Shown here: positions 29,046 to 38,206 of the stretch, piece by piece
Layout of the letters: every line of letters begins with the position of its first letter
Position numbering within the stretch: the first letter of the stretch is position 1
Source: Acidisoma sp. PAMC 29798
GTDB lineage: Bacteria; Pseudomonadota; Alphaproteobacteria; Acetobacterales; Acetobacteraceae
Assembly: GCF_030252425.1 (NCBI RefSeq)
Contig: NZ_CP126994.1
Location: 4,407,501-4,471,500, forward strand
Length of the DNA: 64,000 bases
Direction: 5' to 3'
Notes under the pieces: model-generated
The model's input: the letters and a program-made list of their open reading frames with translations, nothing else
Database searches by the model: none
What the model was told of the DNA's origin: nothing
Made by a program: the position numbers and the translations under genes

Positions 29046-30287
29046 GTGAGCAAATCCTGGCAACTGGCCGCAAGGCTTGGAAGCACCGCCCTCGCGGGTC
29101 TCGCCTTCGCATGGGTGGCGCCGCCGGCGCGCGCGGCCGACACGACCTTGAGCGTCGTCGTGGCCGATTACGGCACGGGACCTGCCGATACCAGCCAGAA
29201 ATATTGGGAAATGATCGCCCGTGACTTCACTGCCGCCAACCCGACGATCGCGGTGAAGATCCAAACCATCAACTGGAATGATTTCGACACCAAGGTGCAG
29301 ACCATGGTGCAGAATCGCCAATACCCCGACATCACCGAAGGCGATTACTTCTCGAACTACGCGCAGGAAGGCCTGCTTTACAAAGTGTCCGACGTTTTCA
29401 GCGATCCGGGCAATCTGATGCCTGTGTTCAAGGAACTCGGCAGCTACGGCGGCGTGCAATACGGTCTGCCCTTCACCACCAGCGCGCGCGCCCTGTTCTA
29501 TAACAAGAAGATCTTCGCCGACGCCGGCATTACCGCGCCGCCCACGACGTGGGATGAGATCGCAACCGATGCCGCGAAGATCGAAGCCAAGGGCAAAATC
29601 GGCTTCGGCCTGCCGCTCGGTCCCGAGGAAGCCCAGGCCGAAACCTTGCTGTGGTTCATTGGCAATGGCGGCGGCTATCAGGCCGATGGCAAGTGGGTGA
29701 TCGATAGCCCGCAGAATGTCGAGACGATGACCGAGATGACGAAGCTGGTGAAGGCGGGCGATACCGAACCCAATCCCGGCACCAAGAATCGCACCGATCT
29801 CTTCGGCCAATTCGCCCAAGGGCAGATCGGCATGATGAACGGCGAAGTGGCGCTGCTGCCCATCATCAAGTCGGCCGGTGTGCTCAAGGACGCGGACCTT
29901 GGCACGGCCGCGATCGCCGGCAAGACCGGACCGATCGACAAGACGCTGGGCGTTTGCGATTTCGTCGCGGCCTTCAAGGGTGACGGTACAAAGCAAGCGG
30001 CGATCAAGAAGTTTCTGGATTTCGCTTTCCAGGACAAATACCAGCTCGACTTTGTGCATGAGTATCTGGAGCTTCCCGGCACCACCTCCGCGGCCGTCGC
30101 TCTTGCGAAGACCGATGCGACGCTCGCACCCTTCGTGAAGTCGCTGCCGAACGCCGTGCAGTATCCGAACGATCCGGTCTGGGCTCAGGTGAAGACACAA
30201 ATCCAGCAGATCATCGGCACGGCCATCGGACCCGATCCGAAAAGCGTGCTGACGACCATCCAGCAGACCGCTCTCAAGGGAAGCTGA
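29046..30287 (+). CDS. Sugar ABC transporter substrate-binding protein, paralog 1
   Basis: 413 aa with a GTG start preceded by AGAAGAGG. The signal peptide ends at PARAAD; the mature protein begins DTTLSVVVADYGTGPAD. Family 1 extracellular solute-binding protein fold; characteristic lines are PDITEGDYFSNYAQEGLLYK and PLGPEEAQAETLLWFIGN. It is followed by a closely similar second gene; I estimate about three-quarters identity by eye. Both precede a single permease pair. Confidence 0.92.
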   Translation: MSKSWQLAARLGSTALAGLAFAWVAPPARAADTTLSVVVADYGTGPADTSQKYWEMIARDFTAANPTIAVKIQTINWNDFDTKVQTMVQNRQYPDITEGDYFSNYAQEGLLYKVSDVFSDPGNLMPVFKELGSYGGVQYGLPFTTSARALFYNKKIFADAGITAPPTTWDEIATDAAKIEAKGKIGFGLPLGPEEAQAETLLWFIGNGGGYQADGKWVIDSPQNVETMTEMTKLVKAGDTEPNPGTKNRTDLFGQFAQGQIGMMNGEVALLPIIKSAGVLKDADLGTAAIAGKTGPIDKTLGVCDFVAAFKGDGTKQAAIKKFLDFAFQDKYQLDFVHEYLELPGTTSAAVALAKTDATLAPFVKSLPNAVQYPNDPVWAQVKTQIQQIIGTAIGPDPKSVLTTIQQTALKGS

Positions 30288-30304
30288 TCCAACAACGAGC
30301 AAAC

Positions 30305-30339
30305 GTCGTTATCCGCGCCGATTGTGCGCGGATAACGAC
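30305..30339. repeat. Intergenic hairpin between the two binding-protein genes
   Basis: A perfect 14-bp stem (30305-30318 with 30326-30339) around the loop CGATTGT, with no T tract behind it. The core ATCCGCGC/GCGCGGAT matches that of the REP-like hairpin at 63737. The flanking pairs change from GTC-A/T-GAC to GTT-A/T-AAC in a compensating way. It probably protects the upstream mRNA or reduces read-through. Confidence 0.7.
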
Positions 30340-30411
30340 CGCGAAAAACTTGACGACGAGACCACGGCGCACCGCTAGAGTTTCCAAGTCGAAATCATAA
30401 GAAGGCGGAAC

Positions 30412-31659
30412 ATGCGCACATCTTGTCGTCACCTCGCACTTGCCGGCGTCTCGGCGGTGGTCGCTTTCGGTCTTGCGGCCGTGTCGGCCCCCGTCGCCCG
30501 CGCGGCGGATACCACGCTGAGCGTCGTGGTCGCCGATTACGGCACCGGCCCTGCCGATGCGAGCCTGAAATATTGGCAGACCATCGCCGATGATTTCCAT
30601 GCCGCGAACCCGACCATTACGGTCAAGATTCAGTCCATCAACTGGAATGATTTCGACACCAAGGTGCAGACCATGGTGCAGAATCGCCAATATCCGGACA
30701 TTACCGAAGGCGATTACTTCTCGAACTACGCGCAAGAAGGCCTGTTGTACAAGGTCAGCGACGTGATGACCGATCCGTCGAACCTGATGCCCGCCTTCAC
30801 CAAGCTCGGCAGCTATGGCGGCGTGCAGTATGGCATGCCCTTCACCACCAGCTCGCGCGCCTTTTTCTATAACAAGAAGCTGTTTGCGCAGGCCGGCATC
30901 GCCGCACCCCCCACGACCTGGGACGAGCTGATGACGGATGCCGGCAAGATCACGGCGCTCGGCAAGATCGGCTACGGCATGCCCCTCGGGCCGGAGGAAG
31001 CGCAGGCGGAGACGCTGCTGTGGTTCCTGGGCAATGACGGCGGCTATCAGGATGCCGACGGCAAATACACCATCAATAGCCCGCAGAATGTCGAGACGAT
31101 GGAGTTCATGACCAAGCTGGTCAAGGCCGGCGACACCGAGCCCAATCCCGGCACCAAGAACCGCGCCGAGTTGCTGGAACAATTCGCCCAGGGCGATGTC
31201 GGCATGATGAACGGTATCACCACACTGCTGCCGATCATCAAGACGGCGAACAAGCTGACGGATGCCGATTGGGGCACGACCGCCATCACCGGCAAGACCG
31301 GCCCGATTTCCAAGACGCTCGGCGTCTGCGACTTCATGGCCGCCTTCAAGGGTGACGGCACCAAGCTGGACGCGATCAAGAAGTTCATCGACTTCACGTA
31401 TCAGGACAAATACCAGATCGCCTTCGATCAGGAATACAACCTGTTGCCCGGCACGGTGTCTGGCGCCGCTGCCTTCTCCAAGATCGATCCGGCGCTCGCG
31501 CCCTTCATGACCGCCCTGCCCAATGCCGTGCAGTATCCGGCCGATACGGCCTGGGCCCAGGTGAAGACGCAGATCCAGCAGATCATCGGCACGGCGATCG
31601 GGCCTGATCCGAAGTCCGTGCTCGACACCATCCAGCAGACCGCGCTCAAAGGGAGCTGA
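30412..31659 (+). CDS. Sugar ABC transporter substrate-binding protein, paralog 2
   Basis: 415 aa. Signal peptide ends APVARAAD, and the mature start DTTLSVVVADYGTGPADAS is nearly that of paralog 1. The two stay aligned to the identical C-terminus (TIQQTALKGS), with one residue inserted near YQDADGK. Good ribosome site AAGAAGGCGGAAC before the ATG. Differences cluster around FMTKLVKAGD and the DQEYNLLPGTVSG region, which may tune ligand preference. The permease genes begin 23 bases later. Confidence 0.92.
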   Translation: MRTSCRHLALAGVSAVVAFGLAAVSAPVARAADTTLSVVVADYGTGPADASLKYWQTIADDFHAANPTITVKIQSINWNDFDTKVQTMVQNRQYPDITEGDYFSNYAQEGLLYKVSDVMTDPSNLMPAFTKLGSYGGVQYGMPFTTSSRAFFYNKKLFAQAGIAAPPTTWDELMTDAGKITALGKIGYGMPLGPEEAQAETLLWFLGNDGGYQDADGKYTINSPQNVETMEFMTKLVKAGDTEPNPGTKNRAELLEQFAQGDVGMMNGITTLLPIIKTANKLTDADWGTTAITGKTGPISKTLGVCDFMAAFKGDGTKLDAIKKFIDFTYQDKYQIAFDQEYNLLPGTVSGAAAFSKIDPALAPFMTALPNAVQYPADTAWAQVKTQIQQIIGTAIGPDPKSVLDTIQQTALKGS

Positions 31660-31682
31660 ACGACCGGAGATTTCGTCTCAGC

Positions 31683-32624
31683 ATGAGCGTTTCTATCGCT
31701 GAGGATGGGGCAGTGGCGCGCACGCGCCGCCGCCCCATTACAATCGCGGCCCGCTTGGCGCCGCTCATTTGGGTGGGGCCAGCGCTCGCGCTGATCATCG
31801 TGGTCGTGCTGTGGCCGGTGGTGATCATGGTCCACACCGCCTTCCAGCATATCAGCCCGGATGGGTTCATCCTGGGCTCGGCCGGCTGGAAGAACTTCGT
31901 CTATCTGTGGCAGGAGCCGGACCTGGTCCCGATCCTGCTGCGGACCGTGATTTGGGTGGCGACCATCGTCATCGGTACGATGTCGATCTCGCTCGTCATG
32001 GCGCAGCTCTTCAACCAGAAATTTCCCGGCCGGCGCGCGGCGCGCTGGGCGCTGATCGCGCCCTGGGCCGCGTCAGTGATGATGACGGCGATCGTGTTTC
32101 GCTGGGGCCTGAACGCCAATAACGGCGTGATCAACATCATGCTGCACGACCTTGGCCTGCTGAAAAGCTTCAACAGCGACGCGTCGGATTGGCTTGGCAC
32201 GCCGACCTCGGCCATGGTTTGGATGATCATCGTCGCGATCTTCGTCTCGATCCCCTTTTCGACCTATGCCCTGTTGGCAGGGCTTCAGGCGATTCCGACC
32301 GATGTTTATGAGGCGGCGCGGGTGGATGGTGCAGGCGCCTGGCGCACGTATGTGTCGATCACCCTGCCGCTGCTGCGCCCCGCCTTCATCGTGGCGCTGC
32401 TGATCAATATGATGAACGTCTTCAATTCCTTCCCGATCATCTGGGAAATGACGCGGGGTGGCCCGGGCCACCAAACGAGCACCACGACCACGTTCATGTA
32501 TCAGCTCAAGCAGAGCTATATCGGCGAATCCGCCGCCATGTCGGTGGTCAATTTCGGCCTCGTGATCCTGATCGTGATCGTCTATCTGCGCGCGACCGTG
32601 TGGAACAAGGAGGCGGCAAGCTGA
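31683..32624 (+). CDS. Sugar ABC transporter permease (MalF type)
   Basis: 313 aa, inner-membrane permease with six to seven membrane segments, the first LAPLIWVGPALALIIVVVLW at about 30-50. The EAA loop DVYEAARVDGAGAWRTYVSI near 210-230 docks the ATPase. Its stop shares one base with the start of the next permease (TGATG). The ATP-hydrolysing subunit is not encoded in this operon and must be supplied from elsewhere. Confidence 0.93.
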   Translation: MSVSIAEDGAVARTRRRPITIAARLAPLIWVGPALALIIVVVLWPVVIMVHTAFQHISPDGFILGSAGWKNFVYLWQEPDLVPILLRTVIWVATIVIGTMSISLVMAQLFNQKFPGRRAARWALIAPWAASVMMTAIVFRWGLNANNGVINIMLHDLGLLKSFNSDASDWLGTPTSAMVWMIIVAIFVSIPFSTYALLAGLQAIPTDVYEAARVDGAGAWRTYVSITLPLLRPAFIVALLINMMNVFNSFPIIWEMTRGGPGHQTSTTTTFMYQLKQSYIGESAAMSVVNFGLVILIVIVYLRATVWNKEAAS

Positions 32625-33511
32625 TGGACGCCGCGATCCCCGCCGCAGACCTTGCCGTCGCTCGCAGCCTGGATGAGCCATCGGTCATCAAGCGCCGCCA
32701 ATGGCCGGCGCATAGCCTGATCTATGCGGGCTTGGCCTATATCGTCGCCATCATCTTCCTGCTGCCCTATGTCGAAATGATCATCGCGGCGCTGCGGCCG
32801 GCGAACCAGATCCTCGACCGCGACTATGTTCCAACGCATTGGAACTTCTACAACTTCATCGATATCTGGAGCACGGGTTTCGGCAATAACCTGCGCATCA
32901 GCCTGGAAGTTGCCGGGGGCTCGACCTTGCTGGTGCTGCTGGTGGCGGTGCCGGCGGCCTATTACACGGCGCGGCAGCGCTTCCGGGGACGCGGCGCGTT
33001 CCTGCTGCTGGTGCTGGTGACGCAGATGTTCCAGCCGACCGCCATGCTTGTCGGGCTGTATCGGGAATTCCTCAGCTTCGGCATGCTCGATTCCGTGGCG
33101 GCGCTGATCTTGGTCAATGCCGGCTTCAACATGGCCTTCGCCGTCTGGATCCTGAACGCCTATGTGTCCGCCATCCCGATCGAGCTGGAGGAGGCGGCTT
33201 TCATCGACGGGTCGAGCCGCCTGGGCGCGCTGTTCCGCATCACCCTGCCTTTGGCCCTGCCCGGCATCGTGACGGCGCTGATTTTCACGTTCATCGCCGC
33301 CTGGAATGAGTTCATCGTCGCGCTGACGCTCACGACCTCCCCCACGACGGAACCGCTGACGGTGACGCTCAACAGCTACATCGGTCAGTATCAGGTCGAT
33401 TGGAGCCATTTGTTCGCCGGCTCGGTCATCTCCACCATTCCCGTCATCATCCTGTTCGCCCTGATCGAGGGTAAAGTCGTTGGCGGGCTCACGGCCGGCT
33501 CCATCAAGTGA
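32624..33511 (+). CDS. Carbohydrate ABC transporter permease (MalG type)
   Basis: 295 aa from ATG 32624, with AAGGAGG about 10 bases upstream inside the previous gene. Six membrane segments are visible, first LIYAGLAYIVAIIFLLPYVE. The EAA loop is ELEEAAFIDGSSRLGALFRI near 195-215. It ends GKVVGGLTAGSIK, a very typical C-terminus of MalG-type permeases. The stop overlaps the cutC start by 4 bases (GTGA). Confidence 0.94.
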   Translation: MDAAIPAADLAVARSLDEPSVIKRRQWPAHSLIYAGLAYIVAIIFLLPYVEMIIAALRPANQILDRDYVPTHWNFYNFIDIWSTGFGNNLRISLEVAGGSTLLVLLVAVPAAYYTARQRFRGRGAFLLLVLVTQMFQPTAMLVGLYREFLSFGMLDSVAALILVNAGFNMAFAVWILNAYVSAIPIELEEAAFIDGSSRLGALFRITLPLALPGIVTALIFTFIAAWNEFIVALTLTTSPTTEPLTVTLNSYIGQYQVDWSHLFAGSVISTIPVIILFALIEGKVVGGLTAGSIK

Positions 33512-34215
33512 CGCCGCTCGTCGAAATCTGCGTGGATGATGTCGGCGGCGCCTTGGCGGCGGAGACTGAGGGCGCCGACCGTATCGAGCTCTGCAGCGCC
33601 CTCTCCGAAGGCGGCATCACGCCGAGCCTTGGCCTGGCCCAGACCGTGCTCGGCCGGCTGCGGCGGATCGGCGTTCGGATCATGATCCGGCCCCGGGGCG
33701 GCAACTTCGTCGTGGCGCCCGAGGAGTTGGAGGTGATGCTGGCGGATATCGCGGCCTTCCGCGCCTTGCCGCATGCGCCCGGCGTCGCGCTCGGCTTTGT
33801 GTTTGGCGCGCTCACGCCCTCCGGCACCATCGATGCACGAACGGTCGCGAAGCTGAAGGCGGCCTGTGGCGGCGCGCCCGTTACCTTCCACAAGGCGTTT
33901 GATGCGCTGCGTGATCTCTCGGCTGGGCTGGAGACCTTGCAGGGTCTAGGCATCGGCGCGGTTCTGACCTCGGGCGGCGCTGCGACTGCCGAGGCCGGCG
34001 CCGAAAGCCTTGCCGTGCTCGTGTCTCGCGCCGGCGGTAGCGTGCGGATCGTCGCCGGTGGCGGCGTGCGCGCGGGCAATGTCCGGGCCTTGCTCGACCG
34101 GACCGGCGTGCCGGAGGTGCATCTGCGCGCCATGCGGCCGGATGGCGCTGGCCGACAGGTGACCTCGACCGAGGAGATTGCCGGCTTCATTCGCGCGGCG
34201 CGTGCGGCGGCATGA
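33508..34215 (+). CDS. cutC: CutC family protein
   Basis: 235 aa with a GTG start at 33508 inside the permease stop. Family signatures: LVEICVDDVGGALAAETEGA then DRIELCSALSEGGITPSLGL, VRIMIRPRGGNFV, VTFHKAFDAL and ILTSGGAATAEAG-like VLTSGGAATAEAG. The fold is a TIM barrel. CutC was named for copper homeostasis in E. coli, but the copper role is disputed. Here it sits between a sugar importer and a sugar kinase, so a role in sugar metabolism is more plausible from context. Confidence 0.9.
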   Translation: MTPLVEICVDDVGGALAAETEGADRIELCSALSEGGITPSLGLAQTVLGRLRRIGVRIMIRPRGGNFVVAPEELEVMLADIAAFRALPHAPGVALGFVFGALTPSGTIDARTVAKLKAACGGAPVTFHKAFDALRDLSAGLETLQGLGIGAVLTSGGAATAEAGAESLAVLVSRAGGSVRIVAGGGVRAGNVRALLDRTGVPEVHLRAMRPDGAGRQVTSTEEIAGFIRAARAAA

Positions 34216-35123
34216 CCGTCGTCGCCGCCGTCGATGTCGGCGGCACGAGCTTCAAGGGCGCCTTGATCGACGCGCAAGGCCGCACGCTGTTCACCGATAG
34301 CAGCCCGACTTTGGGTCTACTCGGTGAGGCGGTGTGGGATCGGCTGACCGATTTCCTCGACCGGCTGATGGCGGTGGGTGACGTTCGGCCTGAGGCGATC
34401 GGCATTATTACGCCTGGCATGGATGAGCAGACAGGGCGCGTGCTGTTCTCCTCCAACCTCGGCTGGCGGGATCTGCCCGTGGCCGAGCGGTTGAGCGCCC
34501 GGTTCGGCCTGCCAGTGGCACCGGGCCATGACGTCGGCACGGCGGGTCTGGCGGAATCGCTCGCGGGGGCCGCGCGCGGTGTTCCGGATTTCGCCTTGGT
34601 CATGATCGGCACCGGCATCGCGGCCTCTCTGTTTTCACGGGGCCAAAGGATCGCCGGCGCGGCGCGTATGGGCGGGGAGGTTGGTCATGCGCCGGTCTAT
34701 CCCGGCGGTGAGACTTGCCCCTGCGGACAGGTTGGCTGTCTGGAGGCCTATGCCTCGGCCGCGTCCATCGCCCGCCGCTACCGCGCGCAGGGTGGCGCGG
34801 AGGCGCTGACGGCGGCCGAGATTTCGGCGCGACTGAGGAGCGATCCGATCGCCGCGAAAGTCTGGGGGGAGGCGACGGAGGCGCTGTCGCTGAGCCTGAT
34901 GACGATCACCATGCTGCTCGACCCGGCGCTGATCGTGCTGGGCGGCGGTGTCGCGGAGGCGGGCGGTCTGTTGCTCGAGCCGGTGCGCGCTGGTCTCGCC
35001 CGGCGGCTGGCTTGGCGGTCACCGCCGCCGATCGTCACATCGACGCTGGGCGGCGGCGGCGCCTTGCTTGGGGCGGCGATCCTGGCCTTGCGAAAGATCG
35101 GCCAGGATCTTCGTGGTTTGTGA
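34212..35123 (+). CDS. ROK family sugar kinase
   Basis: 303 aa. The N-terminal ATP phosphate-binding motif is AVDVGGTSFKGALID. The ROK zinc site is CPCGQVGCLEAYASA near 174-188, preceded by GGEVGHAPVYPGGE carrying the conserved His. This family phosphorylates glucose, N-acetylglucosamine or related hexoses; the catalytic Asp lies in the GHDVGTAG segment. The ATG overlaps the cutC stop by 4 bases, making it the last gene of the importer operon and the likely first enzyme acting on the imported sugar. Confidence 0.9.
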   Translation: MTVVAAVDVGGTSFKGALIDAQGRTLFTDSSPTLGLLGEAVWDRLTDFLDRLMAVGDVRPEAIGIITPGMDEQTGRVLFSSNLGWRDLPVAERLSARFGLPVAPGHDVGTAGLAESLAGAARGVPDFALVMIGTGIAASLFSRGQRIAGAARMGGEVGHAPVYPGGETCPCGQVGCLEAYASAASIARRYRAQGGAEALTAAEISARLRSDPIAAKVWGEATEALSLSLMTITMLLDPALIVLGGGVAEAGGLLLEPVRAGLARRLAWRSPPPIVTSTLGGGGALLGAAILALRKIGQDLRGL

Positions 35124-35126
35124 ACG

Positions 35127-36557
35127 CTACGCCGCTTCGTAACCGACGATGCCCTTGATCTCCGTGAAGTCGTCCAGGCCGAAGACGGACCATTCGCGGC
35201 CGTTGCCGGACTGCTTATAGCCGCCGAAGGGCGCCGCGACATCGAATTTGGGCGCGTTGAGGTAGATTGTGCCGGCGCGCATCCGCTTCGCGACGCGACG
35301 GGCATTCTCCAGACTCTCGGACTGGATATAGGCCGCCAGGCCATAGACGGTGTTATTGGCCTCGGCGATCACGGCCTCCTCCGTCTCATAGGGCATGATC
35401 GCAATCACCGGCCCGAAGATCTCTTCCTTGGCGATGCGCATGTCCGGCGTCACGCCGGCAAAGACCGTCGGCCGCACGTAATAGCCCTTGGACAGGCCGT
35501 CCGGCAGGCCGGGCCCGCCGGCGACCAGCTCTGCGCCCTCATCGATGCCGACCTGGATCAGGGCCTGGATCTTGTCGAACTGCACCTTGCTGACGACCGG
35601 GCCGAGGTTGGAGTTCTCGCTGCGCGGATCGCCGACCGTGAAGTTCTGCGCGGCCTTGCGGGCGAGTTCCACCACTTCGGCGTGGCGATCCTGCGGCACG
35701 AACATGCGCGTGGGCGCATTGCAGCTCTGGCCGCTATTGCTGAAGCAATTGGCGATGCCCTCAGGCACACGCTTCGCGAAATCGGCATCGGGCATCAGGA
35801 TATTGGCGGATTTGCCGCCCAGTTCCTGATGCACGCGCTTGACCGTGTCGGCGGCGGCCTTCGCGACCAGGATGCCGGCGCGGGTCGACCCCGTGAAGGA
35901 CATCATATCGACCTCGGGATGCGCCGAGAGCGCGGCGCCGACGGTGGCACCCTCGCCGTTGACCAGGTTGAACACGCCCTTCGGCACGCCCGCCGCATGC
36001 ATGACTTCGGCGAAGATGATGCCGGTGATCGGCGCGATCTCGCTGGGCTTGAGGACCATGGTGCAGCCGGAGGCGAGGGCAGGGCCGACCTTGCAGGTGA
36101 TCTGGTTGAGCGGCCAGTTCCAGGGCGTGATCATGCCGACGACGCCGATCGGCTCGCGCAGCAGAAGGGTCGTGCCGCTCATGCGCTCGAACTTGTAGTT
36201 TTTCAGGACATTGACGATTTCGCGCAGATGAGCCTGGCCGATCCAGGCCTGCTCGTCCCGGGCGAAGGCGAGGGGCGCGCCCATTTCCATCGACACCGCC
36301 TGGGCGATGTCCTCATAGCGCTTGTCGTATTCGGCGCAGAGGGTTTCCAGCAGCTCCAGCCGCTCGGCGACGCTGGTGCGGGAAAAGCTGTCGAAGGCGG
36401 CGCGGGCGGCCTGCACGGCGCGATCCACATCCGTGGCGGAGCCGCCGGAGATCTGGGTGAAAACTTCCTCGGTGGAGGGATCGACGACATCAATCACATG
36501 CGGCACGGCGGGATCGACCCAAGCGCCATCGATATAGAATTTCAGGTTATTGCTCAT
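35127..36557 (-). CDS. NAD(P)-dependent aldehyde dehydrogenase
   Basis: 476 aa from ATG 36557, which has GAGGAG 9 bases upstream; an in-frame extension to 36617 lacks support. The fold and motifs of the ALDH superfamily are clear: PWNWPLNQITCKVGPALASG, VHQELGGKSANIL with the general-base Glu, and catalytic C279 in NSGQSCNAP. EEIFGPVIAIMPYE and PFGGYKQSGNGREWS follow. It oxidises an aldehyde to an acid. It is convergent with the importer operon (3 bases between stops) and divergent from a hydroxyacid dehydrogenase gene. Confidence 0.93.
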   Translation of the reverse strand: MSNNLKFYIDGAWVDPAVPHVIDVVDPSTEEVFTQISGGSATDVDRAVQAARAAFDSFSRTSVAERLELLETLCAEYDKRYEDIAQAVSMEMGAPLAFARDEQAWIGQAHLREIVNVLKNYKFERMSGTTLLLREPIGVVGMITPWNWPLNQITCKVGPALASGCTMVLKPSEIAPITGIIFAEVMHAAGVPKGVFNLVNGEGATVGAALSAHPEVDMMSFTGSTRAGILVAKAAADTVKRVHQELGGKSANILMPDADFAKRVPEGIANCFSNSGQSCNAPTRMFVPQDRHAEVVELARKAAQNFTVGDPRSENSNLGPVVSKVQFDKIQALIQVGIDEGAELVAGGPGLPDGLSKGYYVRPTVFAGVTPDMRIAKEEIFGPVIAIMPYETEEAVIAEANNTVYGLAAYIQSESLENARRVAKRMRAGTIYLNAPKFDVAAPFGGYKQSGNGREWSVFGLDDFTEIKGIVGYEAA

Positions 36558-36655
36558 CGCGTGTCTCCTCAAACATGGCCCGATCATCGCCCTGATCAGG
36601 CCGGGCGGCAACTCCACCGCTGGGCAGGCCCTGCGATCTGGGGGAGAATGGGCGC

Positions 36656-38047
36656 ATGCAAGCAGCCCTCGACAGCCTGATCACCGAGGCGGAACGCTTC
36701 CTCGGATCTCGGATCACCACCAACGGATCGATCCGCGAAACCCATAGCCATGGGGAGGGGTCGTCCCCGCCCGGCATGCCCGATGGCGTGGCCTTTCCAG
36801 AGACGACGGAGGAAGTGTCGCGCCTTGTGGCGCTGTGTCATGCGCGCCGCATCCCCGTCATCGCCTTCGGCGCCGGCACATCGCTCGAAGGCCATGTGAA
36901 TGCCGTTTCAGGCGGATTGACGATCGACCTGTCGCGGATGAACCGCATCCTGGCGGTCAATCCCGAGGACATGGATTGCCGGATCGAAGCCGGGGTCACG
37001 CGGCCGCAATTGAACGACCATCTGCGCGACCAGGGGTTGTTCATGCCGATCGACCCCGGTGCTGCCGACTGCACGCTGGGCGGCATGTGCGCGACCCGCG
37101 CTTCCGGCACCAATGCCGTGCGCTACGGCACCATCCGCGAGAATGTGTTGGGCCTGACGGTGGTGATGGCGGATGGCCGAATCGTCCAGACCGGCGGCCG
37201 GGTGCGCAAATCGGCGACGGGCTACGATCTCACCCGGCTGTTCATCGGGTCCGAGGGCACGCTCGGCATCATCACCGAAATTCAGATGCGGCTGCACGGC
37301 ATCCCCGAGGCGATTTCGGCCGCGACCTGCCAGTTCGACGACATGACGGCGGCGGTCCAGACGGTGATCGAGGTCATGCAGGCGGGCGTGCCGGTCGCCC
37401 GGATCGAGCTTCTGGATGAGGTTCAGGCCGAGGCCAGCATCGCCTATTCCAAGCTCGAAGGCTTGCGGCCGGTGCCGACCTTGTTCTTCGAGTTCCACGG
37501 CACACCGGCCGGGGTGCAGGAACAGGCGACCCTGACGGAGACCATTGCCAAGGAGAATGGTGCCGTCGATTTTGCCTGGGCGGTGCATCCTGAGGATCGC
37601 GCGCGCCTGTGGAAGGCGCGGCACGATGCTTATTGGGCCTGCCGCGCCATGCGGCCGGGCTTTGGCGCGCTGATCACCGATTCCATCGTGCCGATCTCGC
37701 GCTTGCCGGAGGCAATTTTGGGCGCCAAGGCCGATATCGCGGCCTCGGGGTTGCTGGCGCCGATGGTGGGCCATGTCGGCGATGGCAATTTCCACACCGT
37801 CATCCTGGTGCCGCCGGAGCCGGATGGATTCGAGCGCGCCTGGGCGCTCGACAAGCAGCTCGTCGCGCGGGCGTTGGATCTCGGCGGTTCCTGCAGCGGG
37901 GAGCATGGCGTCGGCGCCGGCAAGCGCGGCTTCCTGCTGCGCGAGCATGGGGCCGAGGCGCTGGATGTGATGCAGACGATCAAGGCGGCGCTGGACCCTT
38001 TGGGCATTCTCAACCCGGGCAAGTTGCTGCCGGCGGTGGGGAATTAA
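36656..38047 (+). CDS. FAD-linked D-2-hydroxyacid dehydrogenase (GlcD/D-lactate dehydrogenase type)
   Basis: 463 aa. The N-terminal PCMH-type FAD domain contains VIAFGAGTSLEGHVNAVSGG near residue 65 and DCTLGGMCATRASGTNAVRYG near 140. The C-terminal FAD-oxidase cap ends CSGEHGVGAGKRGFL near 415-430. The family oxidises D-lactate, glycolate or related 2-hydroxyacids and passes electrons to the respiratory chain. Its promoter lies in the 98-base gap to the divergent aldehyde dehydrogenase gene, so the pair may oxidise successive intermediates. Confidence 0.88.
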   Translation: MQAALDSLITEAERFLGSRITTNGSIRETHSHGEGSSPPGMPDGVAFPETTEEVSRLVALCHARRIPVIAFGAGTSLEGHVNAVSGGLTIDLSRMNRILAVNPEDMDCRIEAGVTRPQLNDHLRDQGLFMPIDPGAADCTLGGMCATRASGTNAVRYGTIRENVLGLTVVMADGRIVQTGGRVRKSATGYDLTRLFIGSEGTLGIITEIQMRLHGIPEAISAATCQFDDMTAAVQTVIEVMQAGVPVARIELLDEVQAEASIAYSKLEGLRPVPTLFFEFHGTPAGVQEQATLTETIAKENGAVDFAWAVHPEDRARLWKARHDAYWACRAMRPGFGALITDSIVPISRLPEAILGAKADIAASGLLAPMVGHVGDGNFHTVILVPPEPDGFERAWALDKQLVARALDLGGSCSGEHGVGAGKRGFLLREHGAEALDVMQTIKAALDPLGILNPGKLLPAVGN

Positions 38048-38066
38048 AGCGCCCATGACCCCACAC

Positions 38067-38167
38067 CGTCATCCCCGGGCTTGACCCGGGGATCTACCCG
38101 TTGCGGCGCCCCGACGAGGTTTGGGCGCCGAAACGGGTAGGCCCGCGCATCAAGTGCGCGGGTGACG
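38067..38167. repeat. Paired REP-like palindrome, four-way junction, second copy
   Basis: Same architecture as 7138-7221 with different sequence. CGTC (38067-38070) pairs with GACG (38164-38167). Arm 1: 38071-38079 / 38085-38093, 9 bp, loop CTTGA. Arm 2: 38094-38102 / 38132-38140, 9 bp, extended inside by 8 bp. Arm 3: 38141-38149 / 38155-38163, 9 bp with one G-T, loop TCAAG. The arms abut without gaps and the loops of arms 1 and 3 are complementary, as in the first copy. Confidence 0.82.
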
Positions 38168-38180
38168 TTTTTTTGTTTTT
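38141..38180 (+). terminator. Probable terminator after the hydroxyacid dehydrogenase gene
   Basis: Arm 3 of the REP-like element, a 9-bp GC-rich stem, is followed by GACG and then T7-G-T5 (38168-38180). The arrangement is that of an intrinsic terminator for plus-strand transcription, in a convergent gap with the phosphoribosyltransferase gene. Confidence 0.68.
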
Positions 38181-38206
38181 GATGGTCGGATCAAGTCATT
38201 CCACCA

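Noticed and set aside
30350-30381. TTGACG ... TAGAGT as a sigma-70 promoter before the second binding-protein gene
   Set aside because: The spacing is 20 bases, too long for a normal promoter, and neither hexamer is strong enough to claim.
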